NCBI RefSeq assembly: GCF_004792655.1
Contig: NZ_SRZC01000020.1
Location: 1 to 64,000 of the forward strand
Length of the DNA: 64,000 bases
Reading direction: 5' to 3'
Source: Palleniella muris
GTDB taxonomy: Bacteria; Bacteroidota; Bacteroidia; Bacteroidales; Bacteroidaceae
Shown: one piece after another, positions 36,554-44,762 of the stretch
Layout: every line of letters begins with the position of its first letter
Position numbering within the stretch: position 1 is the first letter of the stretch
Notes under the pieces: generated by a model
Told to the model about the DNA's origin: nothing
Database searches by the model: none
What the model saw: the letters and a program-made list of their open reading frames with translations, nothing else
Position numbers and translations under genes: made by a program

Positions 36554-37600
36554 ACGCAAGTTCGGGCTAATAAATCATTTAAAATAGCTCCATCTGGCTT
36601 GATTTCTCCACATGCACGGGCATAGCCTCGGGCTTGTTGTCAAAGAAGCAGTATGCAGTCAGTGCCGATCAGATGTTCATTATGAAGTTGTGCACAGACC
36701 TGTGCCTTGAATGTACAATCTCCGCCTTGTTCTTCAGCAGGTCATTGATGCATTCGATGACATACCTCTTCCTCAGCATTATCTTGTCATACATTGGCAT
36801 GAGCTTGTTCTTCATGTTCGCCTTCAGTCCATGGACAAGGTGTATCCCGTTGCTGAAGAGACTTTCGAAGAGTTCCTTCTTGATATCCCCCCTGTCGGCA
36901 AAGACCTTCCCATAAAGCTCCTTTGTGAACACGCTCCATGCCCTGTCGTCCCTGTCATCAACGTTAGCGCCTGTAAGACAGAATGTTATGACCTCACCTC
37001 TGTCGTTGCACATAAGATGCAGCTTGAATCCGTGGCACCCCCCCATGGTCCCCTTTCCATCCGTGGCAAGACCTTCGAACACCTTGTTGAAACAGCGCCT
37101 CACGTTATGGCACACCGGAATCATCGTGCTGTCAACGAACGTTATCCCAGAGCACTTGCCGAAAGCCTGCAGCCTCATGAAAAGCATAAGAGGGAAGAAG
37201 ACGCGCGGCATGAGTTCCACGAAGCGGTTGTAGGATACGGCGGAAGGGAAATCCTTGGCAAGATGCCCCTTGATGAAGAACATGTAGTAGTGCTTGAAAT
37301 TGGCGAATGTGCCGAAATGGTAGCATACAAGGATTGTCATTATCTCGCTCTCGGACATCATGCATTCACGCTTCCTGCGCTTGCGACCGTCCATGTCAGA
37401 AAGGCGCAAATACATGTTTTTTTCAAGTTCTGCGTGCAATTTCTTTGAAAACTCGTCGATAATACAGAAAATTTCAGTAACTTTGCAAGTGGTAATCATC
37501 GCTTATGTTTTTAGTATGTTATTGATTTTCATTTACAAATATACAAAATATTTGCGAGATTACCAACTTTTTCGGGGACTTTCTTATCCCGAACTCGCGT
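36554..37600 (-). mobile_element. Complete IS982-family insertion sequence
   Basis: A 1047-bp element with terminal inverted repeats beginning ACGCAAGTTCGGGCTAATAA on the left and, inverted, ACGCGAGTTCGGGATAAGAA on the right (3 mismatches in 20). Directly flanking 6-bp duplications AATTAT (36548-36553 and 37601-37606) are identical, which points to a fairly recent insertion. The right duplication contains the stop codon of the lipoprotein gene at 37603, whose end is unchanged. A second copy begins at the left window edge in the opposite orientation. Confidence 0.9.
36669..37499 (-). CDS. IS982-family DDE transposase
   Basis: A 276-residue transposase. IS982-type blocks: YNRFVELMPRVFFPLM, FVDSTMIPVCHNVRR (first catalytic Asp), GGCHGFKLHLMCNDRGEV, LTGANVDDRD, and VHSRHRSVHNFIMN at the C-terminus. 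The frame is intact from MITTCKVTEIF to the stop and fills most of the element, so it may be active. Confidence 0.92.
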   Translation of the reverse strand: MITTCKVTEIFCIIDEFSKKLHAELEKNMYLRLSDMDGRKRRKRECMMSESEIMTILVCYHFGTFANFKHYYMFFIKGHLAKDFPSAVSYNRFVELMPRVFFPLMLFMRLQAFGKCSGITFVDSTMIPVCHNVRRCFNKVFEGLATDGKGTMGGCHGFKLHLMCNDRGEVITFCLTGANVDDRDDRAWSVFTKELYGKVFADRGDIKKELFESLFSNGIHLVHGLKANMKNKLMPMYDKIMLRKRYVIECINDLLKNKAEIVHSRHRSVHNFIMNI

Positions 37601-37602
37601 AA

Positions 37603-37989
37603 TTATGGCAATGATTTGATTCTTGTTAATGAGAAGGTTTCATCATTAGTGTTGTCATACATAACCAATTTTTCTGATGTTAGTGTTTTTATGGTAAAAA
37701 GAGCCTTTGCAGATCCATGAGATGCAATCATAGTATTGCCTTTGACTGTATAACTGTAAGCTACAGACTCGTCTATTTCTTTGTAGTAATACCATCTATA
37801 GATGAAATCGCCTGAGGTTGTGAACTCCCAGATGAGATTATCATCACTATTGAACTCCGGATCCTCTGCCCATATACCAACCAGTTCGGAAGGAATTGCT
37901 GCATTGTTTTCCTCATCGTCATCACTGCACGATGTGAATACTGTAACCATTGCTAACATAGCAATCATTAAAAATAAATACTTTTTCAT
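37603..37989 (-). CDS. Small lipoprotein, lipocalin-like
   Basis: A 128-residue protein with a type II signal peptide and lipobox (MVTVFTSC, lipid-attached Cys20), followed by acidic SDDDEE, which in Bacteroidota favours export to the cell surface. The mature part is a small beta barrel-like sequence: GIWAEDPEF, then alternating strands (LIWEFTTSGDFIYRWYYY). This resembles the short lipocalin-like lipoproteins of Bacteroidales. No specific function is recognisable. An IS982 element has inserted immediately after its stop codon. Confidence 0.8.
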   Translation of the reverse strand: MKKYLFLMIAMLAMVTVFTSCSDDDEENNAAIPSELVGIWAEDPEFNSDDNLIWEFTTSGDFIYRWYYYKEIDESVAYSYTVKGNTMIASHGSAKALFTIKTLTSEKLVMYDNTNDETFSLTRIKSLP

Positions 37990-38040
37990 TGTATATGTTT
38001 TTTATGTTCCTTCCGCTCCTCAAAGGATGTTTTGTTATAG

Positions 38041-38140
38041 AGACGTGGAGCTGTATGAACCACGTCTTAACGAACTTGGCGGTAGGAAAAGCCATAAAGG
38101 AAAGAATGGAACAACAGCTCCACGCATATACTACGTGGAG
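38041..38140 (-). promoter_or_regulatory. Competing hairpins in the lipoprotein leader
   Basis: AGACGTGG (38041-38048) can pair with CCACGTCT (38060-38067), or CGTGGAGCTGT (38044-38054) with ACAGCTCCACG (38114-38124). A third stem is CTCCACG (38118-38124) with CGTGGAG (38134-38140). The arms overlap, so the folds exclude one another. The region lies upstream of the lipoprotein start on the - strand; the rest of the gap up to 38270 shows nothing else. Confidence 0.4.
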
Positions 38141-38269
38141 ACTATAACGCCTCTTTTTTACTAAAATGTCGCTGATAAGGATATAATATCCAAATCTGTT
38201 TGCAGATTTAGTAAAAAACTTTCAAACTCCAAAGAAAACAAAGATAAATATGATTTTTCTATAAAATAA

Positions 38270-38301
38270 TTTGGTTTGTAAAATAAACTTTATTACCTTT
38301 G
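38270..38301 (+). promoter_or_regulatory. Promoter with overlapping operator for the 38398 operon
   Basis: TTTG at 38270-38273, 20 bases, TACCTTTG at 38294-38301. The spacer holds GGTTTGTAAAATAAACT (38273-38289), an imperfect copy of the palindrome at 38353-38369. Confidence 0.7.
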
Positions 38302-38352
38302 CATCAGAATCAAGAGCGGAAACGCGCGACCGCTCTTTTTTCAGAAGATAAC

Positions 38353-38369
38353 GGTTTATAAAATAAACC
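38353..38369 (+). promoter_or_regulatory. Perfect 17-bp palindromic operator
   Basis: GGTTTAT-AAA-ATAAACC, exactly 80 bp downstream of the promoter copy and inside the transcribed leader. Two spaced copies suggest cooperative autorepression by the winged-helix protein encoded at 39027. Confidence 0.6.
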
Positions 38370-38397
38370 TAATTTCAAACTCTTAAAACTTTTGATC

Positions 38398-39030
38398 ATG
38401 AACGACAAAAAACTTACCCCACAGGAGAGTATGGAACTGATTACCTCCATGATTCAGAATTCCAAACAGCGTGTTGCTATGCCTGACCTCCGTATTTCAG
38501 TTATGTGGGCGGTTGTTACAATTCTGACTGCTGCCATTACATGGGTTCTTATTACTGTTACGCACAATCCTTGGTTCAACTTTGTCTGGTTCGCTATTCC
38601 TGCCATTGGAATACCTGCAAACATATTTCTTGCATCCAAGGCAGACCGTATAAAGACAGCCAAAACATATGTTGATTATGCAACAGACAGGCTGTGGCAA
38701 ATTGTAGGTTATATTGCTATCGGTATCAGTATTGGTTGTTTCATTGCCCAACAATGTGGATACCCGCAAGCATGGCTTGCCATGTTGTTCTATGCTTTTA
38801 TCATTGTAGGTTTCGGGGCAACCATAACCGGTGTGCTTCTAAAAGAGAATTCATACGTTTTCGGTGGTCTGTTTTCTGTTTTTTCAGGAGCAGCAGTGAT
38901 TATCTGTACCCTTTGCCGCATCCAATTGCTGTATTCATGGGTAATACCACTCTACATGCTCTGTTTTCTTCTGATGTTCATCGTTCCGGCATTTGTTATA
39001 GCCAAGAAAATAAAAAGTAGAGAAAAATGA
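38398..39030 (+). CDS. Five- or six-pass membrane protein of unknown function
   Basis: A 210-residue protein starting MNDKKLTPQESMELITSM. After a ~45-residue cytoplasmic N-terminus come paired hydrophobic segments (about 42-90), a short loop (SKADRIKTAKTYVDYATD), then three or four more segments to the basic end KKIKSREK. I recognise no catalytic motif. Its stop overlaps the start of the HTH gene (ATGA), so the two proteins are translationally coupled; membrane protein plus small winged-helix regulator is a recurring Bacteroidota pair, possibly a stress or signal response module. Confidence 0.75.
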   Translation: MNDKKLTPQESMELITSMIQNSKQRVAMPDLRISVMWAVVTILTAAITWVLITVTHNPWFNFVWFAIPAIGIPANIFLASKADRIKTAKTYVDYATDRLWQIVGYIAIGISIGCFIAQQCGYPQAWLAMLFYAFIIVGFGATITGVLLKENSYVFGGLFSVFSGAAVIICTLCRIQLLYSWVIPLYMLCFLLMFIVPAFVIAKKIKSREK

Positions 39031-39308
39031 AAGAGCTTGACCCATTGTTGCACTCTCAACTGAGATTGGCTGTAATGTCAATTCTTATGAATGTGGAAGA
39101 AGCTGATTTTGTCTATCTCAGAGAAAAAACAAGTTCTACAGCCGGGAATCTCAGTGTGCAGCTTGACAAACTTTCTTCGGTCGGATACATTGTGTTGGAG
39201 AAAGGGTTTGTAGGAAAGAAGACCCGAACCGTTTGCCGTGTGACAGACTATGGACGTAAGGCTTTTGAGCAATATGTTAAGGACCTGAAGCAACTACTTA
39301 ATTTATAG
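39027..39308 (+). CDS. Winged-helix transcriptional regulator (HTH_34 type)
   Basis: A 93-residue single-domain winged-helix protein: HSQLRLAVMSILMNVEEADF (helix 1-2), SSTAGNLSVQLDKLSSVGYI (recognition helix), then the wing KGFVGKKTRTVCRVTDYGRKAF. This matches the HTH_34 / MarR-like small regulators. It is coupled to the preceding membrane protein gene and probably binds the GGTTTATnnnATAAACC sites at their shared promoter as an autorepressor. No ligand-binding domain is present. Confidence 0.85.
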   Translation: MKELDPLLHSQLRLAVMSILMNVEEADFVYLREKTSSTAGNLSVQLDKLSSVGYIVLEKGFVGKKTRTVCRVTDYGRKAFEQYVKDLKQLLNL

Positions 39309-39324
39309 TATTCTTGTGTAACGT

Positions 39325-39372
39325 AAATTGGTCCATGACTTGAAGGCATGCCTGCAAGTCATGGACCAATTT
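39325..39372 (+). terminator. Terminator after the winged-helix gene
   Basis: AAATTGGTCCATGACTTG and CAAGTCATGGACCAATTT form an 18-bp perfect stem. Confidence 0.85.
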
Positions 39373-39466
39373 GTTCTGTAAAACATTGTCTGCAGAAAAC
39401 GTGACATTGGTAAAATGCAAAAAGGACTCAGTACTTTTGCACCAAGTCCTTTTTATTCATTTTTGC

Positions 39467-39553
39467 GGAGAGAACAGGATTCGAACCTGCGAATCGGTTT
39501 TGCCGATTACACGCTTTCCAGGCGTGCCTCTTCAACCACTCGAGCACCTCTCC
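39467..39553 (-). tRNA. tRNA-Ser (GGA)
   Basis: An 87-nt class II tRNA. The 5' acceptor GGAGAGG pairs with TCTCTCC, the anticodon loop CTGGAAA gives anticodon GGA, and a long variable arm (AATCGGCAAAACCGATT) is present. The T arm is CAGGTTCGAATCCTG. The 3' CCA is not encoded. A -7 box on the - strand, TACCTTTG, lies at 39587-39580. Confidence 0.95.
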
Positions 39554-39746
39554 AAGGCATGTTTTTGCGTTTAGCGATGCAAAGGTAGCAATAATTTTCT
39601 GTATATGCGGTAAATGGCGGGGATTATTAGAATATTTTAAGAAATCTGTTTGCATGCCTTGTTTTGCTGTCCAAATCTTTTTTATGATTTCTTGCATATA
39701 TCAGTACCGCCACAACAGAAAAATACATTTCTTGTTTAACAGTCTC

Positions 39747-39777
39747 GAGTTTGCCGAGTCAGCGACTCGGCAAACTC
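39747..39777. repeat. 31-nt perfect hairpin
   Basis: GAGTTTGCCGAGTC, loop AGC, GACTCGGCAAACTC: a 14-bp perfect stem, followed by a partial repeat GTCGCTGACTCGGG (39781-39794). It lies ~80 bp after the end of the GH43-like gene (-) and upstream of tRNA-Ser (-). It may be its terminator or a mobile palindrome. Confidence 0.7.
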
Positions 39778-39855
39778 TTGTCGCTGACTCGGGAAAATAC
39801 TCTTTTCTGGATGTTGTTTTAGTGTTGTTGGGGGCGCTTGTTTTCTGCGGCAGGT

Positions 39856-41490
39856 TTACTCGCGTACGAGAGTAATGTCGTCCACAAGGCAGCGTGCGTT
39901 GGCATTGCCTTTGGCGTGGATGCCAATCTTCACTTTGCCACCAGTCAGGCGGATTCCCTTCAGTTCGACGGTCTGCCATTCGCCCTTTTGCTTTTTGGCA
40001 GAGGTCTTGAACGTGCGTCCTCCTGTCTCGGCGAAGAGCTGGAGTTGCTTCAGTGGCTGCTCTATCTTGACTTTTGCCGTCAGAGTGTAGCTGCCGTCAG
40101 CCAAAGGCACGTATGGCGTGGCGGTTATCTCCTGGCTGACACGACGCTCGAAATGTTGGCGGTCAGTGATGAGAAGTGCCATTTCGCCGACGGTTTGCCG
40201 TCTGTCCTCTCGGCTTTTCGCGTGGTTAAGGCGAGGGGAGAGTGTGTCTGCCACAGTGGCGACGCTGCCCTTCAGGAATTCCGTTGTCCACCCTGTGAGG
40301 TACTCTTGGCGAGGCTTTGCGGCGAGAGGGATAATCCTGCGGTCGGCATCGAAGCTGCCGTTTATGGCGAAATTGTTCTTGCTGCCGACGCTCCATGAGG
40401 CGTTCTTCGGGTCAAGATGCCATTCCGAGAGGGAGTTGAAATGAGGGACTTCCCCGTCAAATGACAATGGCACCCATTGGTTGTAGCCTATGCCGTTGCC
40501 TGCGAACTCCGCCCAGCGGTCGCCGCAGTACAGGACAAGTTCGCCGTTTGTCCCACGCAGTGTGTAGAAAAAGCCCGTTTGCGAGAGGTGGGCATAGTCA
40601 CGCTCGCTGCCCGGCATTATCTGCATGGCGTTGCTTATGTTCAGCGGATAGTCGTTGTCCGGGCGTTTGTAGTAGGCAATCGCCTCACGGTAGGGGCCTT
40701 TCACATTGTCGGCGACAAGGAAATAGGCATAGGAACAGTCCCAGCCGTAGAGGTTTGAGGCGCAGAGATAGTACTTTCCGCCATACTTGAACATGCAGTT
40801 TCCTTCGCGGCCTGCTCCATCATAGACCTTTGTGCAGTCCAAAAGACCGATTGAGTCGTCCTTTGTGCGTCCGATTTCCGCTACGAAGATGCGGTTGCGC
40901 CCGTTGCCTTTGCTGCACACCAAGTAACCTTTGCCTGTGTCCTCATCCACGAAAACAGTCTGGTCGCCGGTGTTTGTCGTGCCCACCATGTCCTGCATGT
41001 TTATCAGTCTGCCCCATTTGAACGGGCCGGCTGGATTGGCAGACTCGGCTACAAGCACCCGGCTGCCGCACTGCACGAACATGGCGTAGACACTGTCCAC
41101 CTTTACTACGCCGAGTCGTCCCAGCCATGTCTGTCCCGCATGCTTGTCAATCTCCTCATGGCTGACGGCCTCGCCAAGGGATTTCCAGTTGACCAAATCG
41201 TCAGAGACGTAGCATGTCACGCAATCATATTGCGCATTCGGCAGAGTGACCGAAGGGTCTTTGCGGTATTCCTCCGCAGCATAGTATTTCACGCCGTACC
41301 AGTAATAGCGCATTTTCTTTGTCTCCGGGTCTTCAAAGCGGAATATGCCTCCGCCTTGCGAATAGATTGTCTCCCCGTCGACTGTCTGCCGGAAGCAATC
41401 ATTGCGTATTGTTCTTTCTGTGTTTTCAGGCTTTGCGAAACCATTTGCCATGGAGGCTGCAATAGCCAAAAGCATTAGGAATTGTTTCAT
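39856..41490 (-). CDS. Secreted GH43-like glycoside hydrolase
   Basis: A 544-residue protein with a signal peptide (cleavage near ANGFA). The catalytic part, about residues 30-360, is a five-bladed propeller resembling GH43 enzymes such as exo-beta-1,3-galactanases: YSQGGGIFRFEDPETKKMRY, YVSDDLVNWKSLG, GDQTVFVDEDTGKGYL, GREGNCMFKYGGKYYLCAS. The C-terminal ~150 residues form a carbohydrate-binding-like beta sandwich. It probably removes galactose or arabinose side chains from pectin or arabinogalactan. Exact subfamily and substrate are not readable. It stands alone next to dinB (20-bp gap, same strand). Confidence 0.8.
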   Translation of the reverse strand: MKQFLMLLAIAASMANGFAKPENTERTIRNDCFRQTVDGETIYSQGGGIFRFEDPETKKMRYYWYGVKYYAAEEYRKDPSVTLPNAQYDCVTCYVSDDLVNWKSLGEAVSHEEIDKHAGQTWLGRLGVVKVDSVYAMFVQCGSRVLVAESANPAGPFKWGRLINMQDMVGTTNTGDQTVFVDEDTGKGYLVCSKGNGRNRIFVAEIGRTKDDSIGLLDCTKVYDGAGREGNCMFKYGGKYYLCASNLYGWDCSYAYFLVADNVKGPYREAIAYYKRPDNDYPLNISNAMQIMPGSERDYAHLSQTGFFYTLRGTNGELVLYCGDRWAEFAGNGIGYNQWVPLSFDGEVPHFNSLSEWHLDPKNASWSVGSKNNFAINGSFDADRRIIPLAAKPRQEYLTGWTTEFLKGSVATVADTLSPRLNHAKSREDRRQTVGEMALLITDRQHFERRVSQEITATPYVPLADGSYTLTAKVKIEQPLKQLQLFAETGGRTFKTSAKKQKGEWQTVELKGIRLTGGKVKIGIHAKGNANARCLVDDITLVRE

Positions 41491-41510
41491 TTTCAGTTTG
41501 TTTTGTGGTT

Positions 41511-42590
41511 TTATTTTAGTCCGAGTTCTTGCTCTATCCAGTTTGTTTTGTGGAGCAGTTCGTCACGTTGGTTGGATACACTGAGCCCCAAAAGCCGGAT
41601 TTTATGCTCCTTGTCAAACTCTACATCGGCGAGAAGTCTTTTGGCAACAGGGAGTATGTTTTTCATGTTTGAGAACACGGTGCTGCCGGTATGGCTTCTT
41701 GTTATTTGCGTGAAATCATGATATTTCACTTTAAGTGTCAGTGTATATCCTTCAAATCCCGATTTGTCAAGCCGACGTATGAGTTCTTCGGCAATATGGT
41801 AGAGTTCGATGATTACAGCCGATTTCTTGTAGATGTCCTTCTCGAATGTTGTCTCACATCCGACACTCTTGCGCTCCCTTTCGGCAATCACGGGGCGCTC
41901 GTCTATGCCACGGGAAAAATTGTAGTACACCCTGCCTGCTTTGCCAAACTCCTTTGTCAGCCCTTGCAGTGACCATTGGCGCAACTGGAATCCGCAGTTT
42001 ATCCCTAATTGGTGCATGCGCCTTGCCGTGATGTTGCCGACTCCCCAGAATTTCTCTATCGGTAAGGAAGCTATGAAGTCAAGCGCTTTTTCAGGTTGGA
42101 TTACGCATAGTCCGTCCGGTTTGTTGTAGTCGGATGCAATCTTTGCGAGAAACTTGCAGTAGGACACTCCTGCTGATGCTGTGAGTGCCAGACGTTCTTT
42201 TATTTTTTGCTTTATCTCGCATGCTGTCTGTGTGGCAGAGACATTCCCATGTTTGTTGCTTGTGACATCGAGGAATGCCTCGTCGAGAGATATCGGTTCG
42301 ATGAGGTCGGTGTATTCATGGAATATCTCATGTATCTGTTTTGACACGCGCTTGTATTTGTCATGGTCTCCTTTGATGACAATAAGCTCCGGGCAAAGTT
42401 CCAAGGCACGCTTTGTGGACATTGCGGAGTGCACGCCGGATTTCCTTGCTTCATAGCTTGCCGTTGACAGCACTCCACGGTCGGAGAGTCCGCCAACGGC
42501 ACACGGCTTGCCTCTGAGTTCGGGATTGTCCCTTTGCTCCACAGAGGCATAGTAGCTGTCCATGTCGATATGAATGATTTTGCGTGTCAA
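41511..42590 (-). CDS. dinB: DNA polymerase IV (Y family)
   Basis: Error-prone translesion polymerase. Catalytic acids appear in IIHIDMDSYYASVEQRD and SLDEAFLDVTSN; the two-helix thumb region is KIASDYNKPDGL...LPIEKFWGVGN; the little-finger domain occupies about residues 240-340. Length 359 is normal. The C-terminus NQRDELLHKTNWIEQELGLK lacks an obvious QLxLF-type clamp-binding motif. Twelve bases upstream of its start lies the TAAGTAACT element. Confidence 0.95.
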   Translation of the reverse strand: MTRKIIHIDMDSYYASVEQRDNPELRGKPCAVGGLSDRGVLSTASYEARKSGVHSAMSTKRALELCPELIVIKGDHDKYKRVSKQIHEIFHEYTDLIEPISLDEAFLDVTSNKHGNVSATQTACEIKQKIKERLALTASAGVSYCKFLAKIASDYNKPDGLCVIQPEKALDFIASLPIEKFWGVGNITARRMHQLGINCGFQLRQWSLQGLTKEFGKAGRVYYNFSRGIDERPVIAERERKSVGCETTFEKDIYKKSAVIIELYHIAEELIRRLDKSGFEGYTLTLKVKYHDFTQITRSHTGSTVFSNMKNILPVAKRLLADVEFDKEHKIRLLGLSVSNQRDELLHKTNWIEQELGLK

Positions 42591-42601
42591 TTCTGTTATG
42601 T

Positions 42602-42779
42602 TAAGTAACTATTGTAAATTACTTTATATTTAAGTTATGTTTGTACTAAAACTTGTTCTTTTCCGCCGCTTAGTGCTTGTCACTCAGTCACAATGCCCGC
42701 ATTGCTCCTTCGGCTCCGCACACTAATCGACTAAAAAACAACTGCGTTTTAGTATAAACTAATTTCCAACAGTTACTTA
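42602..42779. repeat. TAAGTAACT element, 178-bp form
   Basis: Ends TAAGTAACTATTGTAAATTA and TAATTTCCAACAGTTACTTA-type (inverted, 2 mismatches), with ~105 bp of extra centre (GGCTCCGCACACTAATCG region) absent from the 71-bp form at 33537. Its last three bases on the - strand are the TAA stop codon of the HAD gene. No open frame inside. Confidence 0.75.
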
Positions 42780-43418
42780 CCTTATCTCGTCGAGCAATTT
42801 GCTGAAAGAGTCAATCATGGCAGAAGGGTGGGATGATGCGATGCGTTCTGCCGGGTGGTTGCCGTAAGTGATGGCTATGGTACGGCATCCGGCACTGTTT
42901 CCCATTTCGATGTCAAACGTTGTGTCGCCCACGACAAGAGCCTCGCCGGCATTGATGTGCATCCGTTCCAAAAGTGCCAGCACCATGTCCGGCGCCGGTT
43001 TGGGTGCAAGATTGTCAGAGTTGGTTATCTTCGTTTCAAAGAATCTCCCTATATCGTGGTGTTGGAGAATCATGTCCAAAGACTCAACGTTCCTTGATGT
43101 GCATATCGCAAGCCTTATGCCTTTGTCGTGCAGGCTTTGCAGTGTCTCCTTCACTTCGGGGAATATGGTGATGAGCGAAGCCTCCACTGTGGCAAACAGG
43201 CGGCGGTAGATCTCTGTGGCTCTGTCAGTATCCTTGTCATCAAGCCCGTTCAGTATTTGCAATGCCTTTGGCAATGGGAGTCCGATAGTGGCGCGCATGT
43301 CCTGCTCCGAAGGTATTGGCAGTCCCATTTCTTGGAAAGTGCACTCCATAGTCTTAACAATCCCCGGTGCTGTGTCTGCCAGAGTTCCGTCAAAATCAAA
43401 AAGAATAGCTTTTACCAT
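42777..43418 (-). CDS. HAD-family phosphatase, phosphoglycolate phosphatase-like
   Basis: A 213-residue HAD hydrolase of subfamily IA. The nucleophile motif is LFDFDGTLADTAPG, motif II CTSRN, motif III Lys in NLAPKPAPDM and motif IV GDTTFDIEMGNSAG. The helical cap is between residues 15 and 80. Substrates of such proteins vary (phosphoglycolate, sugar phosphates, nucleotides). Its stop codon overlaps the end of the TAAGTAACT element, so the element's end supplies the last bases of the gene. Confidence 0.9.
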   Translation of the reverse strand: MVKAILFDFDGTLADTAPGIVKTMECTFQEMGLPIPSEQDMRATIGLPLPKALQILNGLDDKDTDRATEIYRRLFATVEASLITIFPEVKETLQSLHDKGIRLAICTSRNVESLDMILQHHDIGRFFETKITNSDNLAPKPAPDMVLALLERMHINAGEALVVGDTTFDIEMGNSAGCRTIAITYGNHPAERIASSHPSAMIDSFSKLLDEIR

Positions 43419-43474
43419 GGTTCGTTTTTATATTAGTGTTCTTGTTTGTATGATTCAAAAAACAAGCCCAACTG

Positions 43475-44551
43475 TCAAAGGTTAAGCTTGTTTTGTATCG
43501 TTTTGCTTATTTGTTGCACTTTCTTTCCCTGCTTCGAGATGTCCGAGGCTACTTCTTCGCTTACCCCTTTCACGGCGTCGGTCACCTCCATTCGTGCCGA
43601 ATGGATAGAGGAAAGGAACTCGCTGAACGCCGATTGCATCTTCGATGGCTGGCGCTTCTTTCTGTCTGCGTCAGGGTTTGTCACGATTTTTATTCCTTTC
43701 TCGCGTATGGAGATGTCAAGGTCAGAATCAGCCATTATCGGGTCGCCGTCATAATGTATGACTCCCGGTTCTGTGCGGTGGATGCGCACATGCTTGGAGC
43801 GGAAAGTCTTTATCTTAGAATTCTTGTCAAGTGTCTTGTTGAACATGTCTATCGACACCTGTGCAGCCTCAAGCATGTCAAACGGTTCCATGATGATGAT
43901 GTCCATCAGCCCGTCACGCATGGAAGCCTGTGGTGCTATGTAGGCATCATTGCCATATTGCGACGCGTTGGCTATGGATATGAGGAACGCCTCATGCTTC
44001 TTTGTGCCATTCTCGTCCTCTATGATATATGTCTCTGGCTTGTACTTCAGCCCTTCCTTCAGCACATTCTCGACATAAGTGATGGGGCCGCGCTTGCCGG
44101 CGTTTGCGAATTTCATGGATATGAAAGCGTCAAACCCCATGCCGCATGTGCAGAAGAAAGGCATGGAGTTTATCACGCCATAGTCAAGGTCATGGATTTC
44201 GCATTTGTTGATTACCTCAATTGCACCCTTTGCATTCAGTGGCAGCATCAGGTGGCGTGCAAGACCGTTGCCGGAGCCGCATGGGATTATGCCGAGAGCC
44301 GTATGCGTGTTGACAATGGCACGCGCCACCTCATTGACGGTGCCGTCTCCGCCGACAGCGACAGCAATGTCGTAGTTCTCCTCGACAGCTTTGCGAGCCA
44401 GTTCCGAGGCATGCCCCGCATATTTTGTCTCAGCTATGGTGTAACAAAATTTGTCCTTGTCAAGAATCGTGTCAATAAGGTTGGGAATCCCGGCCTTGCT
44501 GATTGTCCCGGAAATAGGATTGAGTATGAAAACAATTTTCTTTTTATCCAT
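43475..44551 (-). CDS. Lipid kinase of the diacylglycerol/sphingosine kinase family
   Basis: A 358-residue DAGK_cat protein: FILNPISGTISKAGIP (nucleotide loop), VGGDGTVNEVARAIV (GGDGT motif), GIIPCGSGNGLARHL, and FCTCGMGFDAFI. The C-terminal ~60 residues are an unusual polar helical tail (SEFLSSIHSARMEVTDAVKG). It phosphorylates diacylglycerol or a sphingoid/ceramide lipid. It is divergent from the serine palmitoyltransferase gene (211 bp apart), so a sphingoid-lipid substrate is attractive but unproven. The start at MDKKKIVFILN is preferred over the in-frame ATG at 44590. Confidence 0.9.
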   Translation of the reverse strand: MDKKKIVFILNPISGTISKAGIPNLIDTILDKDKFCYTIAETKYAGHASELARKAVEENYDIAVAVGGDGTVNEVARAIVNTHTALGIIPCGSGNGLARHLMLPLNAKGAIEVINKCEIHDLDYGVINSMPFFCTCGMGFDAFISMKFANAGKRGPITYVENVLKEGLKYKPETYIIEDENGTKKHEAFLISIANASQYGNDAYIAPQASMRDGLMDIIIMEPFDMLEAAQVSIDMFNKTLDKNSKIKTFRSKHVRIHRTEPGVIHYDGDPIMADSDLDISIREKGIKIVTNPDADRKKRQPSKMQSAFSEFLSSIHSARMEVTDAVKGVSEEVASDISKQGKKVQQISKTIQNKLNL

Positions 44552-44712
44552 AATTGAAATATGTGCAGCAGATGACAAAAAGATTGTCACTCACTGTGGC
44601 ATTTAGTTGCAAAATTACTAAAAAAATCAATGATTTGCGCAATAGATATAAAATATTTTTACATGAAATGCACTTTTTTTACTCCTTTGTGTACTTTATT
44701 AAAGTTTTTTTG

Positions 44713-44720
44713 TACCTTTG
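44713..44720 (+). promoter_or_regulatory. -7 box of the serine palmitoyltransferase gene
   Basis: TACCTTTG; TTTG at 44686-44689 lies 23 bases upstream. Transcription from ~44727 excludes the in-frame ATG at 44718 and supports the start at 44763. Confidence 0.6.
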
Positions 44721-44762
44721 CATACAGAAAAATCATATTATACGAAAGTATACCTATATAAA

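Noticed and set aside
36711..37448. Open frame opposite the IS982 transposase
   Set aside because: Shadow of the transposase, no independent support.
43493..44557. Open frame of 354 codons opposite the lipid kinase
   Set aside because: The kinase on the other strand has intact GGDGT and family blocks; this frame has none.
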